From the NCBI GenBank assembly GCA_037576215.1, contig JBANDB010000020.1:992001-1056000 (forward strand): a stretch of 64,000 nucleotides of DNA, given 5' to 3'. The position numbers were made by a program, and so were the translations under genes. This document shows, piece after piece, positions 12,420 through 24,565 of this stretch. Source of the DNA: Armillaria gallica. Taxonomy: Eukaryota; Basidiomycota; Agaricomycetes; Agaricales; Physalacriaceae. Numbering within the stretch: position 1 is the stretch's first letter; the number at the start of each line of letters is the position of its first letter. The notes under the pieces are model-generated. The model was not told where the DNA came from and did not search any database. It saw nothing but the letters and a program-made list of their open reading frames with translations.

Positions 12420-13015
12420 TATCAGAGGATTGTATCTGGATGACGTAAGGTATAATACAATGAGAGATGGGAATGACATTGGAGGATAACCCGAAGCTTC
12501 CTGCACATGATATCAATGCATCTTGGTAAAATGAAAAGATTACGTCTTGTCAATACATGCTGAGATCCGGGATGCCGTGACCTCTTGCATTGATGCGCTC
12601 TTCCGAGGTCTGCCCTGGTTGCTGTTGTGTCATCCATAGCTAATTTTGGATGCCCCAGCGTCCATTCTCGTCACTCGAAGAGCTCGTTCTGGACTTGTCT
12701 TTGTCACAGGTATGCATCAAAAACTGTTGCTGCTGATACCTTTCTTTCTTGTGGTTCAGAATTATCGTATAATTTCTGAAAGTTAATGACATCTTGCTAG
12801 GCATGTTTCTCTCGTTTCTGCCGTAGAATTGGTCTGATTGGCTTGCGATTTTCATAGGCGTCGCTACTCGCAGCTAAGACGTGGAACACATCTTTGCCGA
12901 TGTCGATGATGCATCGCTAAGGCTTTGGATCCCTTACGGTTCACACACATCTCTTTATCATGATTTGCTAATCTGGCGACACTCATATCTGATACCTTTT
13001 TTTACTTTTACTATG
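12420..13015 (+). pseudogene. F-box family 3' fragment, copy b
   Basis: The F-box domain is missing. It matches the downstream part of the family: the 'cttgtcaatacatgctgagat' exon (about 12,545-12,620) and the 'cgaagagctcgttctggacttg' segment (about 12,675-12,800). The terminal block (about 12,882-13,010) translates to MEHIFADVDDASLRLWIPYG. The same terminal block is present at 18,590-18,715. Frames are broken. Confidence 0.45.
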
Positions 13016-13399
13016 TGCTCTGATCTATGTCGGATTATCGATTCACGCCCAAGTACTTCATGGGTGACTCTTTCAGACTCCCTACTTTCCACGGATCTTC
13101 ATACCGAATAATATATCCGTCTCTCCGTTCAACTGACATATGTACCTTGAATTTCAGTGAACAAAATTCAGGCTTATTGCGAGGACCGGGTAGCTTCATA
13201 CTAATAGAGCAAATGGACGAATATCTCGACTTCTGGGTTGGCTTGATCATGAAGGCTTGCCTTCTTGGAGTAGCATCACATAATACCAAAATTACACCTA
13301 TAACTCTTTATTCATAGACAAGGAATTGAACCCTGAAATACCGCCTAGCTGTGAACACGATACCGTTGACCGTTATGTAATATACGAATGATTTCTGTG

Positions 13400-13750
13400 T
13401 AACTGTCTTACCCAGGAGCGAACAATATATCACTGTCTCTTCTTTGGTGCAAAGTTTGTTTATGACCAACTCAGTGAAGTCGAGATAATATTGAACAGAC
13501 AGAAAAGTTATTATTTGAAAGGGAGTTGTTCACTGGCAGTACATATATTCACAGCCCCGGCTTCTGTTTCTTGCATCCTCACCTATTTCGTTATCCATGC
13601 TCTGGTCAAGTCACCACTGTACCCTTCCGAGGAAACTCTGTGAACCTAGACTCCACTGTTAGGAGTAAGAAGCAGAGAGCTCTCGTTAGTATGAAACCTT
13701 TCCCGTCACTTGTTGGATATGATACAGTTCGCACGACATGGAGTTAAACG
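13400..13750 (+). pseudogene. Small membrane-segment gene fragment, copy 1
   Basis: It pairs with 18,725-18,990. The shared translation is KFVYDQLSEVE...RQK followed by a hydrophobic segment (CSLAVHIFTAPASVSCIL) that could be one membrane span. Here the frame is split near 13,520. It follows the F-box 3' block at both sites, so it may be the C-terminal exon of the same ancestral gene or a neighbour duplicated with it. Function unknown. Confidence 0.35.
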
Positions 13751-14165
13751 ACATAGCGTTTAAATACAATGCAAAGGGGAAAATTGTGCCTTAGACCGAG
13801 GTTTTAGAACCTAGAGTGGCATTCCACCAAAAATAAGTGCGATGAGTGGCAAAGGCGGTATCTGCCAACTCCGGTGACAAACATTCCATCGTTTGAGTAG
13901 AGTTCATCCATTGTCCAAGAGTTATCCTGCTCTACATATGCGTGGAGTCGCTATTTTCTGTAGAAGAGCTCAATGACCAAAGAATTGGTCGAAGATGGTG
14001 GTGGTCCTTAAGTTAGAGTGAAGGATTGTTGAAGACGAAGCGAAATACGAACAAACATTTTGGCTGCATCCCTGATCGGTCATCAACGATCATCAGATTA
14101 CCTTGCTTGAAAAGAAGGTCTGCTGAAGGTGACGGCCTTCCTTTTTAGTATGGCTGAGGGTGCCC

Positions 14166-14355
14166 CAAAACTGTAACTTCGGGTAATAATATCGCCATAT
14201 TCTACGTGTAGCTTGGTCGGTAAAGTTCACTCCTTGTGAAAACTGTAGCTTCAAAAACTAATACTACCAAACACTGAATTTCTTGCGCAATGCCAACACA
14301 CGATGTCTCTGAAAACTGTAACCTCAAAGAACAATAAAACCAAATATCTGCCGAG
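14166..14355. repeat. Degenerate tandem repeat, about 73-bp unit, three copies
   Basis: The block AAAACTGTARCYTCAAA(A/G)A followed by an AATA..ACCAAA-like tail occurs near 14,166, 14,237 and 14,311, spaced about 71-74 bp. The first copy is the most diverged. Confidence 0.5.
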
Positions 14356-14399
14356 CCCCGGATCCCCAAAGGAACCCACCCCAACGCAGAAAGGACAAA

Positions 14400-15960
14400 C
14401 CTAAAGGCTGTAGCCGGAAGTAGGCCCTCTTCGCTTTCTAAATGTCCTACTTAGCCGATCCACTTACTTGGATCTGGATAATCTCCGCATCCTGTTTCCA
14501 TCTTGCAACTTGTTCACTAACAGCTGCCTGTAATCCCGGCTGCTGCTGACTGTGTGGAGCGCGACTAGGCACTCGTCGTCCAACCTCGTCGTGTTCCTAA
14601 TGTCATACATGCGAGAATGGGAAGAGGTCTTCGGGAGACTTCACCAGGCAAGAGTTGTTAAACAGACCGCCACCTCCTCAAATGTCCGGCAAAATTCATG
14701 TTACAGAACAGGGACGAGTGCAAGTACCTTGGTCCGATACTCGAATTCCATTCGTACTGGTAAAGTAGACTTCGCCGCTTCGACAGTACGACTTCAGTAC
14801 CATTCGCTGTGCAAAATGCGAGCTGGCGGCTGCATTGCAGCCACCGAGCGAGCTTTTTGCACTTTGAAAATGGGTCTACTTCAGCTATGACTTCAGACCA
14901 ATATCTTCCTCATCAAGCAAGGTTACCGTCGGTGCTCGCGACGGGGCCTAGTTCGATTTTCTCCTGACGACGTCTGCCTTTCGCAGAGTCGCGAGTTTCT
15001 CATGCAAAACCATGAGATCATGCGCAAAGTACGCTGCTTATTCTCATGGTGTTTGAACAGGCGCATCATATGGGCATCACTTTCAGTTATCTTGTCTGCG
15101 ACACTGGCTCCATAGGAACCCTTGAAACCCTTAACACCAATGTATTCTGCAAAGATAGGCTCATATAAACCATCAGGAGTTTCATTGCTTGTTGCTTCTC
15201 ACCCATCATATATCAATACTCTATAAGCAGCCTTGTTCAAGGCCGAATTGCTCGAGTCATCAGCTGTCTCATTTATCACGTCTGAACTTGGTCGTAACAC
15301 ACCCTCTGTAGGCTACAGATAGGGACATTTGGCTGATAGCATCACCTATTCGTATGCCAAGCACTATCTCGTATTCCTGTCTTGTCTTTAAAAAATTGCT
15401 TCTATCTAGCCTTGATCTGACCTAGACTTTGTTGGGATGGCGTTCCATTCGAGAATGGAAAAGAAGTCGCATTTAGCTCCTCATTTGTGGATGCATGTAA
15501 CGGCTTCTATTAAAATAATTCCAGTCTTCATCTCATCTCCTTCGTAGTGTAGCCCTAACACATGACATTCAAGTAGGAAACGATGAAATGAAACGCCTAT
15601 GAGGCACTCGTTAACGCCCACTTCAGGTGAGATCCTTTCAGTGAAGGATTTTGTAGCGCAAACGATGGTACAACCAACCTGTTCTATCTCACACAAATTT
15701 CGCGCAAAAATACCAGTTCACCATCGTCCCAAGAACCAAAGATGCCATCACCGAAAGCGAAGAAACACTGTTAGACCCCAAAGACCTTGTTTCATCCGTT
15801 TCAGATTCAGTAACGAGCAATCAGAACTATGAACCGGACCGCGTCAACGATCCCAACAATGTTTTCAACATAAACATATATTGGGGCCAAGGTGTATTCT
15901 TAGTTGTAAGCGCACACCAAATCTCTTGGCAGCACCAGCGGTCTATTCATGTTTCCGGGC
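14400..15960. other. Possibly single-copy region, no identified gene
   Basis: I find no repeat partner elsewhere in the window. Two stretches look mildly coding: minus 15696-15481 (71 codons, containing GVNECLIGVSFHRFLLECHVLG), and plus about 15,705-15,900 in a frame reading TIVPRTKDAITESEETLLD and then NNVFNINIYWGQG. They overlap partly on opposite strands and neither has a recognised domain. At most one can be real. Confidence 0.3.
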
Positions 15961-16024
15961 ATCCAACGACCACCGGTTTGACATCCGTCTTGTTGTGCCC
16001 CCAAGTTCGTCGGATTTGTTCATA

Positions 16025-16870
16025 CTTCCATAGACAAGAACAGGACCGGAGGCATATTTTAATTGTATATGCCCATTCATTCTCTCCATGGCGCCTGTAT
16101 ATTAGGGCTGCTCAGCGTTTGTAACCGACCGTGCACTGTAAGGTCGACTTTGCTGACGGCTTCGGGCATACAATTATAGCTATCATGGTCGTATATTGCC
16201 GTGTTGGTTCTGGATACTGCATATTGACGTACACGACATGCTTCCTTCTTACCCGCCCCTCAATGCACCTGTTGGACCTCCCATATAAACTGGTCTCATG
16301 CATAGTGCAGTTCACCAATTCCATTGGTCTTCGCACTCTTTGTCTCACGGAGAATCGTGTCTTACATCACATAGGTCGTCCTTTCCTTTGGGGGAAAGAT
16401 ACCGCCTAGAAATTCAATCCCAGCCTCTTTTCAGTCGGTTTTGGGTGTTTTGCCGCTGTCAATGCCATTTCCTTGACCGTTGTGAGGATACTTGAGCCTC
16501 CAAACTACATTAATTCCCCAAATATTCTCACAAATGATCAGTGTGAACCATCTTCGCATGAGATCTGGATTGGGCCTCTTCAACGGCTTGGTTCTTTAAA
16601 ATTCGATGCTGTCTCTCATGATTTTGAAATTGAATGACTATTACGCAAAATCACAGGACTTTTCTGATATGATACCATCACTTTACGCAAGCTATGCATC
16701 CTCCGATGACATTCCAATGTGCGCTTTCATCGCGGATCCCTCGAGGGCAAGGATTTGTACATCCGTGGGCAAGGCTCATCCCTCTGTATCAGACCTTGCA
16801 GTGACTAACCCACTCATAGGCCCGAGCGGTGATTTTAGCATATTGGCATAACCGTGTGGTGCCTCAGACA
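16025..16870 (+). pseudogene. F-box-like protein pseudogene, copy c
   Basis: The F-box region is at about 16,263-16,410 (MHLLDLPYKLVSCIVQF, then LRTLCLTENR and PFLWG). The frame breaks right after it. The following part (about 16,600-16,690) still matches copy a at the 'ggacttttctgatatgatacc' block. The upstream flank (16,030-16,090) matches 5,770-5,830, so the copy was duplicated with flanking sequence. Confidence 0.5.
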
Positions 16871-17399
16871 CCCATCTTGGTAAAATCAGAAGGTCATGCC
16901 TCATCGAGGCGTGCTGAGATGGGGGATCCTGCGGACTTCGGGGTAAGCTAATTACTTTATTCTTCGTGATGGTGATAATAATTGGGCGCCGCAGATGCGT
17001 CCCTACAGGAGCTTGTTTAGATATCCTACTTCTGCAAGACCTGATTCCGAGGTTCGTCGAGGCGATATCTCCCTTTCCTGTAGTTATATAAAACTCTTCG
17101 CAATGTCACCTGGGTGTTTCAGGTGCGTTTCTCTTCTGTTTGAATCATATGCTGAATAATTCTAAACACTTTAAGGCTTCTACAAAAGTGAGTATGATTT
17201 TTCACATTGCACAGTCATGTCGGAACATCCACGGTTGTCACAACCGGGTTACAGATGGGCAACAACTATACTTCTTGGGCTTGACAATGAATGGTATCTC
17301 TTGTCCCTTGCTGGCACATGAGGAAGGAGGGTAAGCCATAACTAGCTAGGTGACGTATCTTGTCAGGAAATTTCAATTTCACGTGCCCCAACCATCCCT

Positions 17400-17960
17400 T
17401 TCGCAGGGCTTTGGTACATGGAAAGCCCTCAGAGGCATGTGAGAACGAAGACTCGGGATCAAGGAGACGGAACTTGATATTGCCGAAGATGTTCTCCTCC
17501 TGCCATTATCGCCACCCACCCTCCCTCTGGTAACTCTGCCATCCCTCCTTTTGTTTTCCCCCTTAAATTAAGGTATTGACTTTGGAGCATCATTTCCTTG
17601 AAGAGATGTACGTGGCGGGTTTTTTTTATTACTGACAGCAGCCAACCTTCAGACTATTCTGTCGAATCTGCGCTGTGCGCTCCATGTTTCCTCGCTCTCA
17701 AGGGTATACGAAGGACAACCAATGACACAATGACTCGACGCCACGATTGAAGCATAGAGCTTCAACAAAAACGAATAAAGGGATGCTTAAACGGAGCGCA
17801 GCGGGGTACTAGTGCTTGGATGACTGTTCTAAAGGTATGCTACCGGATTTTTTAGCGTCCAGCCAACGCTAAACGTTAAACACCGATCGCTCCAGAAACC
17901 CCTTTTTTTTGCACCCATTGACGAGAAAGCAAGGCATCTTTTCAATGTCTCATTCCGACC
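17400..17960 (+). repeat. R module, copy 3 (partial)
   Basis: It contains the 'attgccgaagatg' block (about 17,479), the 'gactattctgtcgaatctgcgctgtgcgctcc' block and the 'tttttagcgtccagcc' block in family order, with large gaps. Confidence 0.45.
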
Positions 17961-18039
17961 TGCTGCCAAGGAGGTCTACCCTAATTACTCTATCACACTA
18001 ACCCCATCTCCACGTCAACCCGCAGCCGAAGCCCTGTGT

Positions 18040-18720
18040 TGCATCTATCAGTAGATCATATGGTCATTTCGCCGTACCATAACTCCCACTTACCCTGCGG
18101 GTGCTTCGGGCATGCCGTAGGCCAGATGCCATGTCAGGGCCGGGTAAAATACAACAAATGAAGGGAATAGCATCTGAGGATGATGCAAAGCTTCCCGCAG
18201 AGGATATTTATGCATCTTTCTAAAATGAAAAGATTATCTCTTGTCAATACATGCCAAAATGCGGGATGCCGTAGCCTCTTGCTTTCGCTGCGTGCCTCAG
18301 AAGTACTAGTAAGCCCTTGCTGCTCCTGTGTCATCCATAGCTAATTTTAGCTGCCCCGGCGTCCATTTCCATCAGTCAAAGAGCTTGTTCTGGACTTGCC
18401 TCTGTTGCATGATATGCATCAAAAGTTGTTGCCATTTATACCATTCTCGTATCGTCTCTAAAGCTAATGAGATCTCTCTAGGTATGTTTTCTCGTTTCTG
18501 CCATAGAATTTGTCCGATTAATGGGCAATTTTCGTAGGTGTTGCTACTCGCAGCTAAGACTAGCCAACATATTATCATAATCTATGCATGGAACAAAGTT
18601 GTTGAGGATAGGCCTCCGCACCTCACTGAGGCTTTGGATCCCTTACGTTTCACTCTCGTATCTTTATTGTGATTCGCCAATTTGGCAACACTCATCTCTG
18701 ATACCTTTTTCATTCTCACT
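18040..18720 (+). pseudogene. F-box family 3' fragment, copy d
   Basis: It lacks the F-box. It matches copy b and copy g: the 'ttgtcaatacatgccaaaatgcgggatgccg' exon (about 18,241-18,300), the 'caaagagcttgttctggacttgcc' segment and the LRLWIPYVS block at about 18,621-18,650. Stops and gaps prevent an intact product. Confidence 0.45.
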
Positions 18721-18724
18721 GTAT

Positions 18725-18990
18725 AGGGTCAGAAAAATATATCACTATCTCTTCTTTTGTGCAAAGTTCGTGTATGTCCAACTGAACGAAGTGGAGAGAA
18801 TATTGAAGAGACAGAAAGGGTTTTGTCAGAAACAGACCTGTTCGCTGGCACTGCCTACATCCACAGCCCTGCCGACTATCTGTTGCGTCCTCACCTATTT
18901 CATTATCCTCACCTCATCAAACAACATTGTGGGGAGTGGTACCGATGTTGGTGGTAAACACTCTTGCCGCTCATAAGAGGTTGGGCACCA
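18725..18990 (+). pseudogene. Small membrane-segment gene fragment, copy 2
   Basis: Pairs with 13,400-13,750. The frame 18584-18976 runs from the F-box terminal block into this segment and reads YHYLFFCAKFVYVQLNEVE, then a hydrophobic TICCVLTYFIILT stretch. This suggests that the two blocks once belonged to one transcript. Confidence 0.35.
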
Positions 18991-19353
18991 AAAACATAGA
19001 ATGGATTGTTCATGGCAGGGTTACGGTCCCCCACTATCACGCTTGATGAGAACTGATGGCGCACCCTTTGGAAATATATTGATTCCAGTTGCACCATTCC
19101 ATTCCAAAGTCTTCGAAACCAAGCATTACTAATATCCGATAAACGACTCGTGGACTGTACACAGTACAACTATGGTTAACAGTTGCCTGTTCGAGTCAAA
19201 GAACGAGACACATAAACCAGCCTAGCGAAGTGATTAATGTCAACCGCCTGTGAATGTCACGTGTGCGTACTGGAAAGATGTTATAGTTGAAACAGTTATA
19301 GGGGTAAGTGCTAACTAAACCAACGCAACACGAGAGTCTATCCCCTGCTCCCT

Positions 19354-19727
19354 GAATAATGTCGCAACCGAATATCTATCACACGGTCTAGGTAGATATA
19401 CACAAAAGCCATAGCAAGTGGTACTGTAGCCACAGTTTTGCTGCGGGAAGTCATAGCGATGAGAGTATGGTAACTTTTTAGTACACCTGGTTGATCACTT
19501 GAGGGGGATTTCATCCGACACAGTCCACGTCCAGTTCGAGCTCAGTTGCATGGCCACCCTCAAGTCATCAACCAGGGGTATTAAAAAGCTATGATACTCC
19601 CATCGAAAAGTTCTGATACTCTCATCGCCAAGACTTCCCACAGAGAAATTGTGGCTACAGTACCGCTTGCTATTGCTTTCGTGTATATCTCCGTAGACAG
19701 TGTGATAGATATCCGTTACAACATTCC
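19354..19727. repeat. Large imperfect palindrome (fold-back structure)
   Basis: The left half (about 19,354-19,520) and right half (about 19,545-19,727) are near reverse complements. For example, 'tatctatcacac' at 19,373 mirrors 'gtgtgatagata' at 19,700, 'ggtactgtagccaca' mirrors 'tgtggctacagtacc', and 'cctggttgatcacttgag' mirrors 'ctcaagtcatcaaccagg'. Arms are about 170 bp with a short centre near 19,535. The right arm continues into the spliced pseudogene that follows. The copy of that gene at 45 kb has no such mirrored arm. Confidence 0.7.
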
Positions 19728-19734
19728 TGGCATT

Positions 19735-20655
19735 CAATGAGCAGACGACAGTGATCGATGATTTTCTGATTTTCTGATGAATGTATCTTTCAATTAGCCG
19801 CCCATGGTGTTTGTCATAATCTATTCAGTTATGAAGATTGAGTGTTGTAACTTATTGAGCTATCGTGCGCCTTGGGGATTGGGAATGGAAATGTTAGCAA
19901 AAAACATATAAGAACTGACACTCTGATTCAAGCTAAACCGTAGCAACACCACTCCCAGCATGCACCTTCCTTACGAAGACTTCCAATATGACAGGTGTGT
20001 ATTCTTCTCATTTCTTGTTTCCACATTCATCCTCATGATAACATTTGTAGGGGACTATTGAGATTTGCAATATATTCTATTACGGCTCCCTTCTTTGACT
20101 ACATTTTTGCTAGGAGTTCAGCAGACTATGACTCAGGGTATGTGTACTCTACAGCCTGAAAGACAAGCTGACATCATACATGGGTCACAGATGCGCCTCT
20201 CACGCAAAGCAGACCAACACTTCTGCAGCTTCTAGTACTCCTGGAGGAGGCAAGCCTGTTGATCAGCCTAAGGGAACTGGCCAGAGCGGAGGACAAACAT
20301 GCAGATAGCGTAAAGCTTCCTGGCAAAAGTGAGCTATGAACAATGAGAAATTACAGCGAAATCCCCAAACCTTGCCTTTGAGCTCACTCATGAGATCATG
20401 GAGGACTGTACTGCGCCACAGCTCACAATGTCACGACTCGTGAAGTCAGAAATGCAATACAGAAGCAAGTGCAAAGATTCTAAGGCTACCTGGCAAGCTG
20501 CAGTACTTGTTACCTGACAGCCTCGTAACTGCTGTAAACCTTGTGGACTGGGAGTTCTCCTATAGGTATTCTGATCTTCTTCGCACAGAGTCAGTAATGA
20601 TATCTACGGAATTGGAGCCGGGAAGTTATAAAAAACTTGGACAGAGTGGCTACAT
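19735..20655 (+). pseudogene. Decayed spliced gene, copy 1, unidentified
   Basis: An ATG at about 19,960 starts a small exon (MHLPYEDFQYDR). A GTGTGT...TAG intron follows, then a second exon containing APFFDYIFARSSADYDSG, another intron (GTATGT...CACAG) and a third exon rich in Ser, Gly and Pro ending near 20,308. Further coding-like frames follow at 20,362-20,518 (NLAFELTHEIMEDC...) and 20,517-20,654 (DSLVTAVNLVDWEFSYRYSD...), joined by a frame slip at about 20,517. An inverted copy at 45,790-45,080 keeps the same exons and splice sites. No known domain is recognised. Confidence 0.5.
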
Positions 20656-20849
20656 CCAGTGTATTAAATAGGTGAAGCCGTAAATCTGGGTCAGATACTC
20701 CGGAAGAAATAGGTGAAGCTAACGAACACAAAGCTTAATGAGGTCGATCCACCACAACAATGAAGCCAAGGCTCATGGCAGCCGCCGAAATGATGTTGGT
20801 CCGTTCAACTACCTCATCCCTCTCACGGCCCGCACGGACGTCTATGAGA

Positions 20850-21850
20850 AAAGTACTTTTGAAGATGTCAGTACGAGTCTAGATCTATACAGCAATGGGA
20901 TATCCTAGAATAGACAGTTTCCATTACCTATCTGCATATTCTTGGTTGACACGATCATGTTTTCCATTACTGTTTTCTGTTTCGCAGGGTTCCGTTTGGG
21001 GGAGAATAGCATATCACAATTGTTTGGCATGGGAAGCTGGAAGCCTTAAGGTGTTGGAGAGCAGACTATCCAATGAACTCCCAGGGAGGAAGGACTTGTG
21101 GTCGGCGGAGACGGAAAAGGACGGAGCCGGCTATTGCTGAAGATGCTTTCCTTCTACCATCATCGCCAGTTAGTTGCACCCATCGTCCCTTCCCCTCGTC
21201 GATTATTAAACCTCAAATCCCTGACTCCTGCACTGAGTACAGCCACATGATTTCTCGCTGTGAATGAAGGTCTTTGATTGGGGAATCGATTCTTGTGGAG
21301 AAAGGTTAGTGGCAGGAACTTTGATTATCGATCTTGATGCTAACAGGAACCAACCGTCAGATTGTTCTATCAGATCTGCGCTGCGCACTCCGTGCTTCCT
21401 TATTCTCGGAGGATGACCAACGGCGGCAACGACTCAACACCGCGATTGAAGCATGGGGCTTCACCAAGAATGAAGTAAAGGTCTCCTGTGGGGAGCGCCA
21501 TGGAGTACCACTTCTAGGATGATTTCTCCTTGTAGGTATGCTGTTCGTTTTTAGCCTCGGTCAACCCCAGATATCACTCCTTACAGAAGTATCTCGGGCG
21601 GTATTTGCTGCACCGTATTGGTGGGTCCGGTGTGGGTGTCTTCAATGTCAGAATCCGACTCCACCTCGCTGCCAATGAGAGCACTATTCTCAACAAGCTA
21701 TCACTACCACACTTGACAACGATTCAGGCCAACGTACAATGGAAAGATAGTATTGCTGGTAGCGCTCGGAGTTTGCAGGTGAGTCATCAGTGTGCTTTGT
21801 GAGCCTTCCTCACCGCGACATTCCCGATTTAGGATTGTCTCCACTATCGT
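20850..21850 (+). repeat. R module, copy 4
   Basis: Close partner of 2,425-3,310, beginning at the 'gtctagatctata' block and running through the 'aaaaggacggagccggctattgc' block (about 21,114) and the 'cttgacaacgattcaggcc' block (about 21,712) into a tail shared with other copies. Coding-like strings occur in several frames, none intact. Confidence 0.5.
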
Positions 21851-22599
21851 TTCCTCGTTCCCATTTCCCATGGTTACATTCCTTGAGAGGAAGATCCGTG
21901 AATGACAACAGGATGCAAACACCATTATTCTGATCCAGAGGTGCCAGGGTCCACATATGTTCATCCACTTTGTTCACCAATACACTGTCTGCCAGTATAT
22001 GCACTCACCTGCATTCGCCTCGACCGCAAATATCCATCTCATCCCACATCCATCGTCTCCATTTCTTTCCCTTAATAGACCCGGTATGACATTGAGTTCT
22101 GCCACCCTGATCATTATATCGCTCTCATGTTACCGATGGTCACTGCTTGTAATACCCCGGTGATGCCAACATGTCAAGGCGCTGCTGAAGCATAGTGCCA
22201 CGGATTGTACGATCGTTTCATCATACCCTATCTCCATGATAATCTGTGGGCATCTCGGTTGCGCCGCAGGCTGTATGGCGGGGCAATTAGCCAGGTCAAA
22301 TGCAATGAGGGATGGGTATGGCGTCGGAGTATGACGAGAGAATGCCTGCAGATGATATTGATGTGGACATCTCTAACATCCCGCATTTATTCTAGAGCAG
22401 CTCAGCGTGCTTATAACGAGGAATCGCCAAGAATGGAATGAATCTTTCAAGATATATGATGTGCATTCTCCGGTTTCTTGCTTCAAGCCAACCATATTAA
22501 TTAGTGCTAGAGGTGCCGGTGAAGGATGACACTGTTCTCATATAGAAGCAAAGCCCGACAAAAGCCTCGATCTATGATGGAGATATATTGACAGCTCAA

Positions 22600-23460
22600 C
22601 GTGTACTGCCTTTGTCTGGTGTAATCACACTTAGATATGGTATAATCGGCATATGGCTTCATTGCGGGTTTGATTCCCGGATGCTGGCCTTTGGAACTCA
22701 CTTCGGTGATATTCTCCGGCTGATGTATTCTGGTGTTCTGGTGTCCGAGATACGCAATGGATATAGCGGGAACCTATGCTATGCTACATTCCGACACGAT
22801 GAGAAGCCAAAATCACACTGTCATCCTTGTTCCCATGACAACATATGTTGCAAGTCATGGAAAGCTAATCATACTATAATGGAACAGCTGCCCTCCGTTC
22901 AGTAGGAGATCCGTGGGTTCGATTCCTTGTATCTGGATGATATGCACCAATAAACATCTTCAGTTTTCCTCGATGTTCGGGCATTCAGAGGGTCTTGCGT
23001 TGTCTTAGAGGTTAATTGGATTGTCTGTATTCTATAAACCGTGAGCATAACTGCTGAACCTCATTTTATGAGAGGGATGGCATGTGGCAGTCTCCTGATC
23101 TTCCTTGATCGAATAATTGATCTGCATACACAGCCACAGCATGCTTCTTTCCTCAACCATCGATAGTGGGATACGATTTTGCCAGGACAGACGATGGATT
23201 CGGGTTGATCTGAGCGGGATCTGGCAGGTAAAGCAGCTGTATTGAACAATGAATAATGCTCATGTAGGATATTATATTTTGAAGGCCTCATGTCCATGTC
23301 CATGATGATATGGCACTATCTTTTCTGCATTCACGTGCATACACTCATGTTTCCCGGTCGCTGATTGGATGTACATCTTGCCTCTCCAAGCTCATCGTAT
23401 TTACTCACTTCTAGAGACCAGAATAGGGCCTGAACTGTACTTTTAGTTCTACGCATGCAG
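22600..23460 (+). repeat. W module, copy 1 (two tRNA-like B boxes)
   Basis: Matches 51,030-51,286 plus 52,397-53,200, where a TIR element splits it. B-box-like motifs are GGTTTGATTCC (22667-22677) and GGTTCGATTCC (22916-22926), about 250 bp apart. The second is preceded by a tRNA-like stretch from about 22,850. No open frame is shared between the copies. Confidence 0.5.
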
Positions 23461-23525
23461 TAATTCTCGCCGTCTGATTAATTGATTACATGAACCGGTG
23501 ATACCTCCTTCCCACCTGTCCCCCA

Positions 23526-24400
23526 ATGTGCCTGTTCGACCACGCTGTTCTCATGCATCATCCACTTCACCAATCCCAATTCCCTCCACGCTTTCAGTCT
23601 CACAGAGAAGCACAACTCCCACCACATAGCTCGTCGTTTCGAGTTCAGAGGAACCTTACTGCAATCCTTGGTACCAACCAGAAACACAATCCTAATCTTT
23701 TTTCCTTCGATACTGGGTGTCTAGTCGCTATCGGGTCCCTCTCTGTAACCGCGCATGGATACTTTGACTTCTGTCTCTCATCTTTTCACTTGGTCTTTGA
23801 CTCATATGCGTCATCCATGTTCGTGTGACTCGAGGTACAGGTTCCTTTCTTCGCCTGGTTCTCAAGAGCCGGACGGCATTTCTTGTCACTCTGATTCTTG
23901 AATTGGATGCCTGGTATACGGAGCCACAGGCTTGGGAAGCTATGTAACTCCTGTGTTGTTCCAATGGAGGGTTTCTTTTTGGACCTCTCAATGTCAAAGG
24001 CTCGGAAGTGCATGGTCCTGGATCGTCTCTGTGGACCTGACCTAGTAGCAACTAACAAATACACTCACAGGCCTGGATGGTGAATGTATGCATGTCGGCC
24101 TAACTTTACAGCGACTCACAGACTCTTATATTAGCAAATCAGAGATTTATATCTCGCCGATACGTGCCGAGATGTGAGATGCCATGATTTCTTGCATTTG
24201 GTGCATACTTTAGAGAAAGATCTAATTATAATCATATACTTCTTCGATGGTACAGACCCATCGGAGTCATTTCTTCCTGAAGCAGTGTGGTTTGAATATC
24301 CCACTCCTGCATGCCATGAATGCATGATTCCGAAGCCCGTCAAGACTATCTCTGCCTTTCCTGTAGTTAAAACTCTTTGCATAATCTGCTAAATGACATC
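23526..24400 (+). pseudogene. F-box-like protein pseudogene, copy e
   Basis: The F-box region starts near 23,535. A frameshift splits the box (LFSCIIHFTNPNSL in one frame), after which LGTNQKHNPNLFSFDTGCL continues in another. The 'cgccgatacgtgccgagatgtgagatgcc' exon (about 24,155-24,215) and the downstream leucine-rich segment are also recognisable. No intact product is possible. Confidence 0.5.
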
Positions 24401-24565
24401 TGGTATATTTTCCTCGCTTTTGAATCATACATGGTATAACTTCGAGCACTTGAAGGCTTCTTGATGATGAGCTTGCACCATAGATGTTAGATAACTATTT
24501 ACAACCCAGTGAGCTTCCTAATGACATTCAGTATCGGATGCGGAGATGTCCTTCTTTGCAGATTG

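Noticed and set aside
13035..13317. Overlapping frames of 84 and 96 codons on opposite strands
   Set aside because: No family match in the window and no domain; mutual shadows in decayed sequence.
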